A stretch of 64,000 nucleotides of DNA from Trichoplax sp. H2 (GCA_003344405.1 NOWV01000086.1:62001-126000); one strand, 5' to 3'; positions 11,350 to 25,547 are shown, numbered from the stretch's first letter. Program-made: numbers and translations. Notes: generated by a model not told the origin, from the letters alone.

Positions 11350-14300
11350 ATGGGGAATTGCCATACTACTGGTCCCAATGAGGCTCTCGTGGTGTCAGGT
11401 CAGTACATTATCAGTCTCTGTAACGTTGTGAACATGATAATTACATACACGTATAATAATTAGTACAATTATTATAAACTGTAAGTTAACCAGTTACGTT
11501 CATTTTAGCAATCTATGAACTTCTTCAAAAATTTATAGTTAACTACAACATACTTTAATGTTCGTACGTATTTACCATGAGCAGTACGTCCAGTTTATAT
11601 TTTGAATAGTTTACAGTGGATTTGTTAATATTCAGTTACTGCCTTATGCTTGGTAAAATATACTGTATAGTTTTACTATCGCAGTACGTGTATATACTGT
11701 ATTTTTAATTTTATCTGACTAAAATCAATAAATAAAAATTACTCCGTTCTCATCAAATCACGCAAACATTACAGTTTTAACAAGTTACTGTATAATAAAT
11801 AAATAAATAACATAATTAACACACGACCGTTTGTAGTTAATCGTATATATTTTACAGAATAATATACAGTATGGAACAAATTAAATTATTATGGAGTAGC
11901 GCCACTGTTGGTGCAGTAACTATTCGGATCAAATCGACTTAATTATGTTAATAATGTCAATGTCTTTCTTTATCGATTTGCCTCGTTGCTAGGTGCTTGT
12001 TGCGGTTCAGGAGAGAAGAGATATGTTCATGGTGGCTGGGCTTGGGCTTGGTGTGGTATTACCGATGTTCAAAGGTATACACCACAATGTAACCTTTGTT
12101 TTTAATATTCACTTTTAGCAATAGCGATAATTTATATTTATAAATATAAATTTTGTCCAAGATTCTTACGTACTATGCTATGGTAGACAGCAGCCTAACC
12201 ATCTATGTGAGCACAAATGTTTCCATTAGCGACTACGAATACGCTATTTGTAAACTAATTGTTCCATTACGATTGGCATCGTTCGGTTGTATATCTTATA
12301 AGAGATTTCCCGCCGATGCTTAGTAACTAAAAATCTGTCTAGAATGATATTGATAAAGATATTGATAAAGTTCACTTACCAATAACGTTCATTCCGTAGC
12401 TCTAAAACTTCGCTAAATAAATATTAAATCGGGGATGAGAGAATGTGAATACTAAAATATTACGGCAAGAATTATAATTTCTTGTCAGATTTACTTTATT
12501 ACATAAATCGATTCGTTCACTAAACCTACTTATGACCTTAATTTTAAATCATTATAGGTGGTCGTAATACAGAGAAGCAATGGATCCAGTAAGGATTCAT
12601 TCTACTTTATATTAGACTAGTCTATAAATCATAGTTGATTTCATATGATCGATTGTTTACTTATGAATGAAGCGTGTCTGCTATTATAGTTTTAAATTTC
12701 ATTTCACTGTGATATACCAGTTCGTCAAATATTACCAGTCACTCCTTTTCAATATTCTTTTTATTAGTGATAGTTTATTTTGTAATAAGATTACAATTAT
12801 ACGGGTGGCAATATGTAGTTTAATTATCCTAATGTAATCAATCTCCTTTGTCATATCCAATATTTCAGTGTAAAGCATTTGATGCCATCAGATCCTATAA
12901 TCGCATGATTTATTGATTTTTTCTGTCATTTCATCGAACCGCATAACTACTGCAATTGAACTGATTCCAGATTCTATGCAAATAAAGCAGATGATATATG
13001 CTCGTATTGAAAGATACCACTGTACTTAAGTGTATATCTTCCCATCTACTACTTATCCTCTATTTTCCCTCCCATTCCCCACTACATAATTTTGGTCAGC
13101 CTTTATTCCCTCCCTAAGTTATCTAAGTAAATGTAGTTTGACTGTATCCTTTTAACAACGGCTTACGAAACTGGTTTACTTTATATACATAAATTGCACC
13201 GTAATTTACAGACGAAGTATCGCAAGATTCCACCGTTAATAGTACCGGACTTATCAAGGCTTCCGTTTTATTCGATCATTGGCCAACCATTACAGTATTG
13301 CACTTTAATTCGTTAATTAGACATACGAATATGAGTATCACAGTATTGTAAAATCTCGTTCTATAGATCCTGAAGAACTATATGTAATCATTGACATCAT
13401 ACCAGTACTATTGTGTGCTATAGAGATTTCTATGTTATATTTATATTCCAAAGACTGTTTATATCATATCATAACTGACTATAAATGTCTAAACGCGTAC
13501 AACCATATTACCGTCTGCTTTTAGTATTTTATTACAGTGCTTTGCTTTATTTACAACTCCTTTTATAAAGTAAGCGATTATTGTAATCAACTGAAATTAC
13601 TACATAGATCTAATCAAATAGCTATATCAGTAATTAGGATATATTCCCTAGTAACCATTTTATAATGCAGTAATTTGGTAACTACTAAGATAAAAGGAGA
13701 ATGCGTAAAATTTAATATTATCTGTATGTTAAGTTTATTACTTAATTTAAAGGATCTCTCTGAATGTTATGACTCTAAATCCGCTCTGTGAGAGCGTTGA
13801 AACGGCTGAAGGAGTCGCTCTTACTGTAACCTCGGTTACACAATGTAAAATTATGACAGGCGATCTGTTGCCTATCGCCTGTGAGCAATTTCTTGGGAGA
13901 AACACAGAAGATATTGAAAACATTATTCTACAAACTCTAGAAGGTCACTTGAGATCAATTTTGGGTAAGCCTTTTACGTTGCGATATATAATACAATCAG
14001 CGATAAAAATTGAGAATCGCATGAACTATTTTGATTACGCACACATGTCCGGTATACGGTTGTATCAATTTAGTTCATGTTAAGACTTTGCATTGTAATA
14101 CAATCAGCGCTAAAAATTGAGAACCATGAAAACTACTTTTAAATGTATCCAGAATACAGTACTGATAATTTCTTTTCATAACTTCCGACATATAGGCACT
14201 TTAACAGTCGAAGAAGTATACAAAGATCGCGATCGATTTGCCACTCTTGTACGTGAAGTGGCTTCTCCTGATGTTGGTAGAATGGGTATCGAAATCCTCA

Positions 14301-16242
14301 GTTTTACTATTAAGGACATTATGGATAAAGTAGATTATTTAAACTCTCTTGGAAAATCACAAACAGCAGTTGTTAAGCGCGATGCCGATATCGGAGTTGC
14401 TGAAGCGAATCGTGATGCTGGAATTAGAGTATGTTTACTTTATAAAACCGTTATAAACTAGTAAGATTTAACCAAATTTGGCTTTAAACATGCAGTTTCC
14501 ATAAAACAAGTACAGTTTAGAGCCACGTGTTATACTTATGGTGATTGCTTAGAGTTGTATAACCTCTGCCGATATAATTTATATACATCGAAAGTTTATA
14601 GTATATTAATAATTGTTTGATATTCGCTAATATTAAATAAATCTTGTCATATTGCTTATGATAATTCAGAAAGCAGAGGCTGAAAGAGTTAGAATGGATG
14701 TTAGGTACACTGCCGATACCAATATCGCTGATTCTCGCCGTGAATACGAAATGGCTAAAGCTGCATTTGATCAGGAAATAAATAGTATTGTATGTATGAC
14801 ATCGACGAATGCGTTATCAGCTTTGAAACGTAAAATACGATTGCTGAGGCATTAAAGTAACAAATTCGCCTTAATATTATTGAAACTAATGCAATTTTGA
14901 ATTATATAGAGGGCCGAAGCAGAATTATCATATGAGTTACAGGTACCCTAATTGTATCAAACGTACTATTTTCAGTAAATATGATAACATATGCTACCGT
15001 CACAAGAATTATATATTTTACTATTAAAGCTATAAAGATATAAAGAAAAAAATTTAAATACTTTCACGTATGATAGATGCTTAATCAGACTCAAACATAC
15101 AACTAATGCACTATTATTTAGTGTGCAAGAATTAAACAGAAGATCCGTAGCGAAGAAATTCAAATTGAAGTAGTAGAGAGGCGAAAAGAGATTGATATCG
15201 AAGAGAAGGAAATCCTTAGGAAATATAAGGAGCTTATTGCTACTGTAAAGAGGCCAGCAGAAGCAGAAAGTTTTAAAGTAGAAACAATTGCAGAAGGCCG
15301 TCGGTACTGTCTATACTGTCAACCTTAATGATAGTATTTACTTAATAAAATATTTTTATATCTTCTATATGATAGTGATTCTAAGCTGTAGACCTAAATA
15401 CGCTCTATGCAAAATGTTTTATAATTGAATACTAAGACACTTAATTTAATTATTAAACAAAATATTATATTAGTGCAGAGACTGTGGCTATAGCTCAAGC
15501 AGAAGCTATGAAGATTAAGGTAAATCGTGCGATTTCATTTTCATGCTGTTATCTTATTTTGGCACACGAAAAATGTTGTTACTACACATCTAGCTTGTAA
15601 TCTCTACGCCTATGTATCCATAATCACTACTATAAAATAGTATCACGACTACTACAGGCCATAGGTTCAGCGGAAGCTACTGCCATTGAAGCAATCGGCA
15701 AAGCTGAAGCTGAAAGAATGAGACAGAAAGCCGCAGCATATAAAAAGTATGGAGATGCTGCTTTAGTTAGTTTGGTTCTTGAGGCACTACCAACGGTAAT
15801 GCACAAGCAATACAGATTGCGTGAAATGATGGTTCGATAGCAATTCAATATCTAATATTCCCGTACCGTGCGGCTTTTAGTATGATCTTGATTAATTTTA
15901 GACCATATCAATCATCACTAAACTACGTATATGTTTTTATTATTAAATATAATTATATCAGATTGCAGCAGAAATCACTGCTCCTCTATCAAAGACAGAA
16001 GACATCGTTATTTTAGGCGGAAAAGACGGTAGTATTAGAAACGAAATAACTAACTTGGTAGGACAATTACCGCCAGCTGTGCAGGCACTAACTGGAGTCA
16101 ATATTTCAAAGGTATTGATGATTACTAACTATGTGCTTTGAAAATTAGAGCCTAGAAATCGGCTCTTTATATGACTATAACTAGTAAATTTCACTTTAAA
16201 TTATAGGCCGTAGCCAAGATCCCTGGAGCTCAAATAATGTAA
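11350..16242 (+). CDS. FLOT2: Flotillin-2, tandem copy A
   Basis: Flotillin-2 (reggie-1) is a lipid-anchored SPFH/PHB-domain scaffold of plasma-membrane and endosomal microdomains that oligomerises through a C-terminal coiled coil. Eleven exons: 11350-11398, 11993-12074, 13753-13964, 14196-14428, 14670-14789, 14910-14942, 15122-15303, 15474-15519, 15658-15795, 15962-16111 and 16207-16242. They total 1281 nt, or 426 residues (human FLOT2 has 428). The protein starts MGNCH, with a myristoylatable Gly2 and palmitoylatable Cys4. The SPFH domain covers about residues 20-190 ([29 protein letters not shown]). Ala/Glu-rich heptads with EAE repeats follow to about 360, then the tail [11 protein letters not shown]. 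The MGNCH start and the sequence fit FLOT2, not FLOT1. Relative to copy B it has a Tyr in place of Asp in EILRKYKEL. All splice phases were checked and agree with copy B. Confidence 0.95.
13989..14140 (+). repeat. Imperfect direct repeat inside flotillin copy A intron 3
   Basis: A segment of about 44 bp starting TAATACAATCAGCG and running to ACTATTTT (13989-14032) recurs at 14096-14140 with a few changes. The repeats are 107 bp apart and both lie in the intron between exons 3 and 4. Copy B has no counterpart in its shorter intron 3. Confidence 0.7.
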
Positions 16243-17540
16243 CGAGCAGACAGTTATTGGTTCAGTTGTTTACTATAACTACGAAGTATTAAATACATTT
16301 TACGAAGTTTTCTATCGTAATTTGAGCGCTATCATTTCATCGCATTATATGCGATTATTCACAGTGCAATTTCGGTCCTTGTGCAAGTTAATAATATATA
16401 TTTAATCATATACCCATAAGTTACTATAAATTTAAATATAAATATTAACCGCTCGGTTAATTCAATACATGCAGATTCCATATGAAGCCACATTAATTTC
16501 AGGCATTATACGGTACGAAATAATGCGGCGAGTAAAATATAAACATAAGGGAAGACCGATATTAGAAAATGCCTGTGCGGGTATATCCATCAGTATACCT
16601 GTACGCGTATACGTACGGTACGCCAATGTGATAAATTATAACTGGTGCTTGGCTAATATTGGCCACCTATTCCAAGTATCATAGAGAATAGTAAAATCAA
16701 TATCTCTAGAAAATATTCTATAAATCACTTAATTCGTAAGAAGATGTTTCGGAATCTGTACAACATTATCGATAATGTATTGCTGCAAACTTTTCAACTT
16801 TGTAGCTATTCACTGATAACTAGTTCCAGTCCGATTTAATATAGGAGCAGTATCTATGATTCTAAAGTCATACCGGTACGTAATGCTATGACTTTTCACT
16901 ATCGTAATATACTGATACTGGTAAAATATTACATCTGTTTGATCTATACATTGCCCGGGCAATCTGTATATTACCAACTTACAGTATAGATCTAATCTTC
17001 AGGAGTTCTAGTAGCTTATGGTATTACTTTCCCTGTACTTTAAATACTTTGAATAATAAAAATTTGGCTAATTATAATTATAAAGTAACTGCAATACCAG
17101 GAACTACTCAAGTAAAAATGCTACCCCTTTTCTACCGTAGTCGTCTGTCTACATTCTCTAATCCCTTTCTCTAATCTACTCCTCTCTGTTGCGATATAAT
17201 CCCCGGTAATACGTTCACATCAGGGACCTTCATTTGTACTTTTTCGAATCTATTATTAATTATCGTACTCTGCTGATTACTGTAGCTACAGTATACGTTA
17301 CATGTACACTAATGTGAATACACTATCTTAAATTATATATCCAAATTAACCCCAAAATAAATAAAATACAATACTGTACAGCAATATTATTTTCGTATAA
17401 GATATTTTAATAAAAGTATAAATAACATGTATTGCTATCTATATATAACAATTTCTATATATACTGTACAGTTAACTCAAAAGATTATGTCGGTATAAAC
17501 TACTGCATTAGCTCGTAAGTTTTAGTTATAATTTTCCTAG
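16243..17540. other. Intergenic spacer between the flotillin copies, left part
   Basis: 3' flank of copy A. A 71-codon open frame at 16469-16684 is unlike any known family. Isolated ACAGT/ACTGT pentamers increase toward the right end (17290, 17375 and 17463). No gene is supported. Confidence 0.4.
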
Positions 17541-17620
17541 CTACTGTAAAGTACCGTACAGTATCTAAAACGAAATTAAAGACGCCCTACAGTACTGTAC
17601 TGTACTGTACAGTATGCTAT
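17541..17620. repeat. ACWGT pentamer array between the flotillin copies
   Basis: Runs of ACTGT/ACAGT at about 17542-17565 and 17588-17614, the latter five or more units long. Same family as the array at 9360. Confidence 0.75.
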
Positions 17621-17868
17621 GTATGATACCTAATAGCTTTGTCGTCATAGCTACACGGGTCCCTAGCAACGAACAGACATGATGGGAACGAGTGGACGGT
17701 ACAAAAAAAAATCCTGCCTGCGATTGATATCCCGCTGCTAACGCGATACTAACTTGGTTTTGTGCAGTACGATACACGGTGCTATTGGTACCATACAGTA
17801 CAGTATAGTAGAATTCGACGGAAAAATGATAGGCCTCCGCATTATTTTGCACTGACGGCCACTTTACG

Positions 17869-18057
17869 TCCCTCTTTCTTTCCTTTTAGTAGTCCCTGAC
17901 AGCATACAGCATTGCTGTATTCCGTCAGTAGTAAAGACTCAGTTGCGTATCATTACGTACGATTACGAAAGTTGTATATTCAATACAGTATAATAAAATT
18001 ATCCTGGAGTTAATGATGATCATAGCAGGGACTACTAAAAGAAGAAAGAAACGGGAC
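17869..18057. mobile_element. Pair of inward-facing MITE ends
   Basis: At 17869-17897 the sequence ends TTTTAGTAGTCCCTG, and at 18025-18057 it starts CAGGGACTACTAAAAGAAG. These are the same terminal motif as the element at 10018 but with the tips facing each other across about 127 bp. They look like the right end of one element and the left end of another, each apparently without its partner. The partners were not found within 300 bp. Confidence 0.45.
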
Positions 18058-18173
18058 TGCCAGCGGTTGTTGACTAATAAATAATTATATTATATTCATT
18101 TTTTTTTGCGCCGGGATAATTTTTGGTCACGCTGTACAATATGTAAATATGGACGCTTACTTTTCTGGTCATT

Positions 18174-18740
18174 CTACAGTACTGTAAAGCCTAAGGTAGT
18201 GTACACTCACTGTACAGTACTGTACAATACTGTACAGTATAACGTTAAGGTTAAACATGCTGTACAGTCCAGGACTGTACTGTATCATCAACAACGCTGC
18301 AGCGCAGTACAGTACAGTACCATGTGTTACAGTAGATGTTGTATCGTACTGTACACTGTACACTGTACAGTACAATAGGCAACTGTCGGACCCAACCCTG
18401 GGCGTTCCCTTTCGATCTGAAAAGTTAGCACGATTACAGCATATTGTACAGTACTGTACATGTATAATGTACAGTACTGTTAAAACAGCACAAAAGAAGT
18501 TCTGCTGTACTGTACGAGTGTACGTGTCTATCATGCGGGCAAGCGCATTAATCAAGGTGTACCTTGTACAGCACAGTAGTTTGCATGTGAGTTCGAGTTT
18601 ACCACCTTTTTTGTTTATGTACAGTATAGTATTGTTACTGTACTGTATAGGATATGATACAGTACAGTATATCATACTGTATCCCGCAACGTACTTGACT
18701 TGGTGAACATTATTGTATATGTCACGTTTACTGTACTGTA
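18174..18740. repeat. Long ACWGT pentamer region upstream of flotillin copy B
   Basis: Many runs of ACAGT/ACTGT, for example 18209-18239, 18304-18321, 18348-18374, 18446-18480, 18636-18670 and 18729-18741, spread over almost 600 bp. The array ends about 130 bp before the ATG of flotillin copy B, so it occupies that gene's promoter-proximal region. It leaves long spurious open frames on both strands. Confidence 0.85.
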
Positions 18741-18872
18741 TATTGCACGCGTATATGTATATCTGATGCACAGAGAAGAATTTTGCAGTAGTACTTCTTT
18801 TCACGTAGTGCGAATCCGGAATCTGTGAGAACGAAGTGAAGAGAAGTCGTAGCATCATTAAGTTGAAAGAAA

Positions 18873-21800
18873 ATGGGAAATTGTCATACTGTCGGACCTA
18901 ACGAAGCGCTAGTTGTATCTGGTAAGTAATGCATACTATTCTGATTATTATAGTATAATAATTTTCATTTTTTCTTCTTTTTCCAATGTAAGAAGGTTTT
19001 TTACTCACCGTGATACTGTAGTCTACACCGTGATTAATCTCGCCCAGTACAACTATTCGGCAAATCGTTAATGATAGCTTGTGGCCAGTTGTGCTGGAAA
19101 AGTTGGTGTAAAGACTGTGCAGTACATTGACATAGATACACCTTATACAACTTAATAATTGCGATTACAATAAACCAGCCCATTTTCGTGTTTTGCAACA
19201 CTTACACACTACTGCATCATGATCGCCCGTACTTACTTATGAAATCAACTGACCGTATTTTCGTAGTGAATGCGGTGTAGCCGTGTGTCAAAAATTTGTG
19301 TTAGTACTCAAACAACTAATACGAGTATTAGCCTAGGAAATGAAGCTTTCAGAATTTCTTATGTTAAATATTGTCGATTGACGGCCTGTAAAATATGTGT
19401 CCTGATTTTAGTATTAACATCAAAAACGTGTCCAGTTTATCTTTCAATACACTTGATCTGCAAAACATTTTAAAGTTAAGCCCTTTCTACTGTACGAGAT
19501 AATTCGTTTATGGAGGCATCAATGCCATGAATCTACTGTAAATTTTAGAGTCTGTTATGCGTCAATATTGGAAGTAGATTTAGGCAAGCCCTTCCCTTAG
19601 TTTAGTTAAGTGTAAGATTCGCGAACATGTTTACTGTACACTCATTGTACTGTAGTGTAGAAATGAGATCTCTGCTGCATATATCTCCACTGCGCTACGA
19701 TATGATCATTTGCGGATAATATCGTCAAAGTTCAAGTGCGTACCATTACTGACAGTGAGCAGACTGCAAGCTTAGAGAATATTAGAATAGAGTCCAAAAT
19801 TTTTAAAGCATGTTGAGATGGTTAAGATAAGTAACACATTTCTACATGTTATTACAAAATTTTGACATCTTTTGATAAATTAACGACATTGATCATCCTC
19901 CCGTGACTGCACTGTATTATACAGTTGTACAGTATTGGCAGTATTATAGACTGACATCTCCCTACATGAGTTATGTAAGCATACGAGCGTCTTTCAGATT
20001 AACGTAGGCAATGTATATCTTTTTTACAGTAATTATTACAGTTCCCGAGTCTGTCATTGCTAGTCTATTTGCACGTTGCGTGATGCAGTTATAATTACTT
20101 ATTGTATAAGAAGTAGTGATCACTCTAACTGAACTTCTCTTTAGTCATGAGCTACTTGTAAATACTGTACCGGTGTATTTTGCATATGCTATCCAGAGAC
20201 TGAAGCTGCTCTTGATTCTGAGAAGCTGAATACTTGATGATATTACCATGTAGCATAGACTATATCTACAGTTCATCCATAAACTTGCTCATCCTTTATT
20301 ATTTATGGTTACGCCGCCTTGGTGATTTTTTCTACTGCCGTGTTACTATAAGTTACAACGCTTATCAAACTGAATATCACTCGCCATATCATTGACAATG
20401 TCCGATGGATTATAGAGTTATGCGGTATTCAATTTCGATCCTTCCATATGCACATAGATAAATTATCACCACGATAAATGCGCGCATTCACTAAAACTGA
20501 CCACAGCAGTAATTTTTTATGCGCGGTAACCGAGAATATTTTTTTTATAAATCTCAACTTGTCTTAAATCAAGTCAGAGATATAAAGTTAATGTCGATTT
20601 TCGTCATGTGCTTCATCAAGTGCTTTATCCTAATTGACGTACAGTACTATTCGTGGACATCGTATTCGGCACAAGATGCAGCAGTACTATTTTAAATGAT
20701 AAGGACAATCTGAATAGGAATAAAGATCATTTTCCTCATTTTTAACTGAGTGTAATCAATACTACGCCTTTAGCCTAACTTTCGAGGGATAAATGACGCT
20801 ATACTTGTAATGTTTACAATACTATACTATACTATACTGAAGCTCTATGTCATGGACTACTATAGTATACAGTACGTGACCTTCCCGAAATTGCTTTGAA
20901 GGTGAAATCGTAAGATAAAAGGAAAACGTATGAGTAAAATGTTGGATCTATGATATTATGTCAATCTTTTCCTATCGCTCTACAAAAGAACAGAATTGGG
21001 GAGTACTCACGAGTAATCACTATTGGAAACAGCTCCAACAATACTTCAAATTTACAGTATATTTGCAATAATTGTGCATGTTGTACAGTACGGTGACTAC
21101 TGCTTGGATATACAGTACAGCAAACATCTAATAAAGATTCTAGCTATTAACATCTTGAATACAGTAATTCAATAGTTAGTATCGTGTAATTGATAAGCTG
21201 TGAATGATTACAATTTCGGTAAAATGAGTAATCTTTAATTCGATCGTGATAACATTTCAAATTAACTTTGACAGGTGCTTGTTGTGGCTCTGGTGAAAAG
21301 CGATATATCCATGGCGGCTGGGCATGGGCTTGGTGTGGTATTACTGACGTACAAAGGTATAATGCTACTCTGGTAATAGTACAGGATCAATGTTGAATAG
21401 TTTCTACAATATCGTACATTATATCTGTTAATTGTAATTATAGATCCCTACGTGAAAGCTAAATAAATACGAGTAACTTTGTAACTATTGAAATGATAAC
21501 AACGTATTTTATCTATTATTTCTTACTTTTATATGCCAGTGAATGGGTTATATTGTTTTGAATGTAATCATGTATAAAGATTGTTATGATCTGAAACCAG
21601 GCTGAATCACTATTTTATTTGCCATTAAATTTACTGTATCTACAAAAAATTTACTCAAGCCCATGGATTAGATTTTGGAAAGTATAATTGAGTTTATCCT
21701 GCAGCACTGCATATATTATTATTTACTAAACGTGGCAATTTTATTACCATCATCCAAACTATTTCGCTTATTGACCACGAATTGCAGTATCTTTTAATCC

Positions 21801-24439
21801 TGGCCAACAAATAAGTCATTTATTACGAGATGTCTTGCAGGAAATTATGCGATTTTGTTTAGCTAAAGTCAATACTCTAACTGTAATAATGTATCGGTCC
21901 AAAGATGGTATGGCATCAGTTAAAATCCATCTAATAATGATTAATGTATACCCATTTTTGCTCATGATCCTCAAAGCTATATTGCATTATCGAGGTGATA
22001 TCTCTATTCCGCAATTACTACTTTAATTAAGAATTAAAATTATTTGAAATTTTGCTAGGATTGCTTTAAACGTCATGACATTGAATCCTCATTGCGATAG
22101 CGTCGAAACTGCCGAAGGCGTGGCTCTAACTGTGACAGCGGTTACACAGTGTAAAATTATGACCGGTGATCTGCTAGCAACTGCTTGCGAACAGTTTCTT
22201 GGTAGATCTACACATGAAATTGAAGGCATTATCTTACAAACATTGGAAGGTCATTTAAGAGCAATCTTAGGTAATGACTATGATGATTGACTACTTGTGA
22301 TAAATACAGTCGGTATTACTATGTCACGATAAATTATAATTTGCTATATTTCGTCAGAGGATTTGGGATAGGATATGTTTCATTAGAATAGTACTATGGG
22401 AGATAAGAAATTTACTGCAGCAGTCACACGTATTTATTTATATTCTGGGATAGGCACACTGACCGTTGAAGAAGTCTACAAAGATCGTGATCGATTTGCT
22501 GCACTCGTGCGTGAGGTAGCTTCTCCTGATGTTGGAAAAATGGGTATCGAAATTCTAAGCTTCACTATTAAAGATATTATGGATAAAGTAGAGTACTTGA
22601 ATTCACTTGGAAAAGCACAAACAGCCGTTGTCAAGCGCGATGCTGACATTGGAGTTGCTGAAGCGAATCGTGACGCTGGCATAAGAGTAAGATCGTAATT
22701 GCAAATAACTATAACAATAAATCAGCTCGTGTCATAGAATAACCAAAAAAGATGACAAGAATTCATTATATACGAACTGAGTAAAGATATTAGTTAAATC
22801 TACCAGAATGAAGGATTTAAAATTTTGCGATCTGAAACTATTGTTTTCATAATATATGTACTATATTACAGAGAGCTGAAGCGGAAAGGGCACGATTGGA
22901 TGTCAGATATACAGCTGATACCAGCATTGCAGATTCTCGTCGCGAATTTGAAATGGCTAAGGCCGCATTTGATCAAGAAGTGAATCGTGTTGTAAGTTTT
23001 CGTATTCATTACATACGCGAATGGCAATATGAATTTTATGATTGCAGGTCTAAAAAATATTATATCCTTATCATAAATATTTAGCGGGCAGAGGCTGAAT
23101 TATCCTATGAATTGCAGGTACAATTTACTAAGATTAACGTTAAAACTAATAAACTGATATCTTTTGGCACGTATCTTGAAATTACATCTCATCGAAATAT
23201 ATAAATGAGCATTTTATGTGTCGATTCTAGTTATTGATTCTGATATTAGACCTTTATTATCAGTGTTGACATCATTCTCAGTAATATTTAACAACTATTA
23301 TGTAGGCTGCAAAGATTAAACAAAAGATTCGCAGCGAAGAAATTCAAATTGAAGTTGTTGAGAGAAGGAAGGAAATTGACATTGAAGAAAAAGAAATCCT
23401 TCGTAAAGACAAAGAGCTTATCGCCACAGTAAAGAGACCAGCTGAAGCGGAGAGTTTCAAAGTAGAAACTTTAGCTGAAGGTCGTCGGTAAGATCAAAAT
23501 TTCCAAAGCTTTCGCTTACTTTGTCCATGTACAGAGAAATAGCTTTCGTTGTTGATGTTAATTAGACTATTAATCTCTATATTGCCTGGCATAATATGGT
23601 ACGCTATAAAAGTTCTTATTACTGATACCGATACAATTTTTTTAGTGCTGAGACTGTTGCCAGGGCCCAAGCTGAAGCTATGAAGATTAAGGTACTGTGG
23701 ATTGACGGGTGTATCTTTCAATGAACTACGAATTCGTTCAGTGTATTAGAAGTTATAATTGCTCGTAGTAATTATAAATAGTAAACAAGTTCAGTGGGGA
23801 TATCTTTGAGCTTATCTCCAAAATTATCATCTAACTGTTAACATTTTACTCGCATAGGCTGTTGGTTCAGCTGAAGCTAGTGCTATCGAGGCAATCGGTA
23901 AAGCTGAAGCTGAAAGAATGAGACAAAAAGCTGCTGCATATAAACAATATGGAGATGCTGCTTTGGTCAGCTTGGTTCTTGATGCATTACCAAAGGTATA
24001 GTAGTTATAGACCGACTATTTCATCTAAATGATATAAGAAACGAGCGAATAGAAGCTGGACATATTATAGTCTGGCGATTTTAAACGTTTTATTTCCTAA
24101 TTTTTACAAATTAAACTAGAGATAACATCTTTTCAACCTCAATTATTTCAGATTGCGGCAGAAATTACTGCTCCTTTATCCAAAACGGAGGATATCGTTA
24201 TGCTAAGTGGGAATGGAGAAGGTCTTACAGGCGAAATAACGAAACTAGTTGGACAACTGCCTCCAGCTGTTCAAGCATTGACAGGAGTAGATATTTCGAA
24301 GGTGGGTGCTAAAGTCATTTATTTACTTCGAAACTAGCGCTTATCCGATGATAATTTAATACCGAAACTTATTGATCCTAACTTTCAAATTGTGATCATA
24401 TAGGCTATTAGCAAGATTCCCGGAGCGCAAGTTGCATAG
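18873..24439 (+). CDS. FLOT2: Flotillin-2, tandem copy B
   Basis: Second flotillin-2 gene in the same orientation, starting 2.6 kb after copy A ends. Eleven exons: 18873-18921, 21275-21356, 22059-22270, 22454-22686, 22872-22991, 23085-23117, 23306-23487, 23646-23691, 23858-23995, 24152-24301 and 24404-24439. They total 1281 nt, or 426 residues. Every exon has the same length as its counterpart in copy A, so introns sit at identical positions and phases, while intron sequences and lengths differ (intron 1 is 2.35 kb here against 0.6 kb). The protein keeps MGNCH with acylation sites, the SPFH domain, the EAE-rich coiled coil and the [11 protein letters not shown] tail. Substitutions against copy A are scattered and conservative, and I see no stop or frameshift, so both copies look functional. 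A pentamer array lies just upstream of its start. Confidence 0.95.
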
Positions 24440-25547
24440 ATAACAAATGATAGTTTATGTAACGTGTTAGTAAATCATTCGGTTGTCCTGTAAACTGATT
24501 TTACAAATACTCTGTAGGTGATATATACGCTGCGCATACTTAATAGGATATTTATATTTTAGTTGAAATATTGTTTCAATTTTAAATTAAATTGCTGTTA
24601 TCGGAGGTAGTATAATTAACCATTATCGAATAATGTATGTTAGTAAAATATTGCATTTTGTTTTCGTTATTGATTTCTAATCATAACTTCCTTAATATGT
24701 TTGCCAACTCTTAATTCATAAAACATAGTTATAGCAGCTACGTACTACCTACTTACGTGGCTGGGATTGTATTTGTAAGTTATGATCTATATATCGTATT
24801 ACTGTATTACTGCAGTTCAAACTCAATCAATTAATTATCCTTGAATTACTATTAAATACCGGATTAGTATCTGTTTCGAGATGGTTTTCTAACTGATAAA
24901 ATGTATTTGAAGACTATCACTTGTAGTGTATGTAAAGATCCAAGATACATGGAGTATAAATACTTTACACTTAATCGGATTCCTCCTGTATGTGCATAGT
25001 AATTTCGGTACTAAAACTTATTCCTTAAAAAGCAACCATAAATCATGAAGCGTCAGAAGGTATTTAGATCATGATGTGCTTAAGGAGCTTAAGGAGGGGC
25101 TAAAAAGTATCGCAGGAGCTCATCGTTTGATTCAATAGAAAATATTTCGAAACTACTTGAAAGGGGGCGTTTGATACGCATTAAGAAGTGATTACTGTCT
25201 TTAAAATGCTGAAGGGCTTTGTGATAGGAACCTGTACACTGTACAGTAGATATTAGTAATACAGTATATGTAATAGCAATTATGACTATGCTGTTTTCAC
25301 TAAAATGTATAGCAGTGAATTGTCTTTCCCTAAATCAGTATTGTAAGGCATTTATATGATACACGGGTATTCTGTATACGCATGATATGATTGATTACTA
25401 CTATCGTGTCCCCGAAATTATAAATACAGATACAAATGGACAATGCACCACCTGTAAAACTTAGCAAATACAGTATTATGATGTCTACTGCTTTTATTTA
25501 AGATACAGTACGCTATACGCTAACGTTGGATTTTGCCCCTGAAAGAC
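24440..25547. other. Flotillin copy B downstream flank
   Basis: AT-rich sequence with no exon recognised. Isolated ACTGTACAGT-type pentamers begin near 25233 and become dense to the right. Confidence 0.4.

Noticed and set aside
18169-18858. A 229-codon open frame on the minus strand
   Set aside because: It runs through the pentamer array, and its composition is that of the repeat. It is not a gene despite being one of the longest open frames.
22476-22682. Minus-strand open frame across flotillin B exon 4
   Set aside because: It is the antisense shadow of a clearly coding exon.
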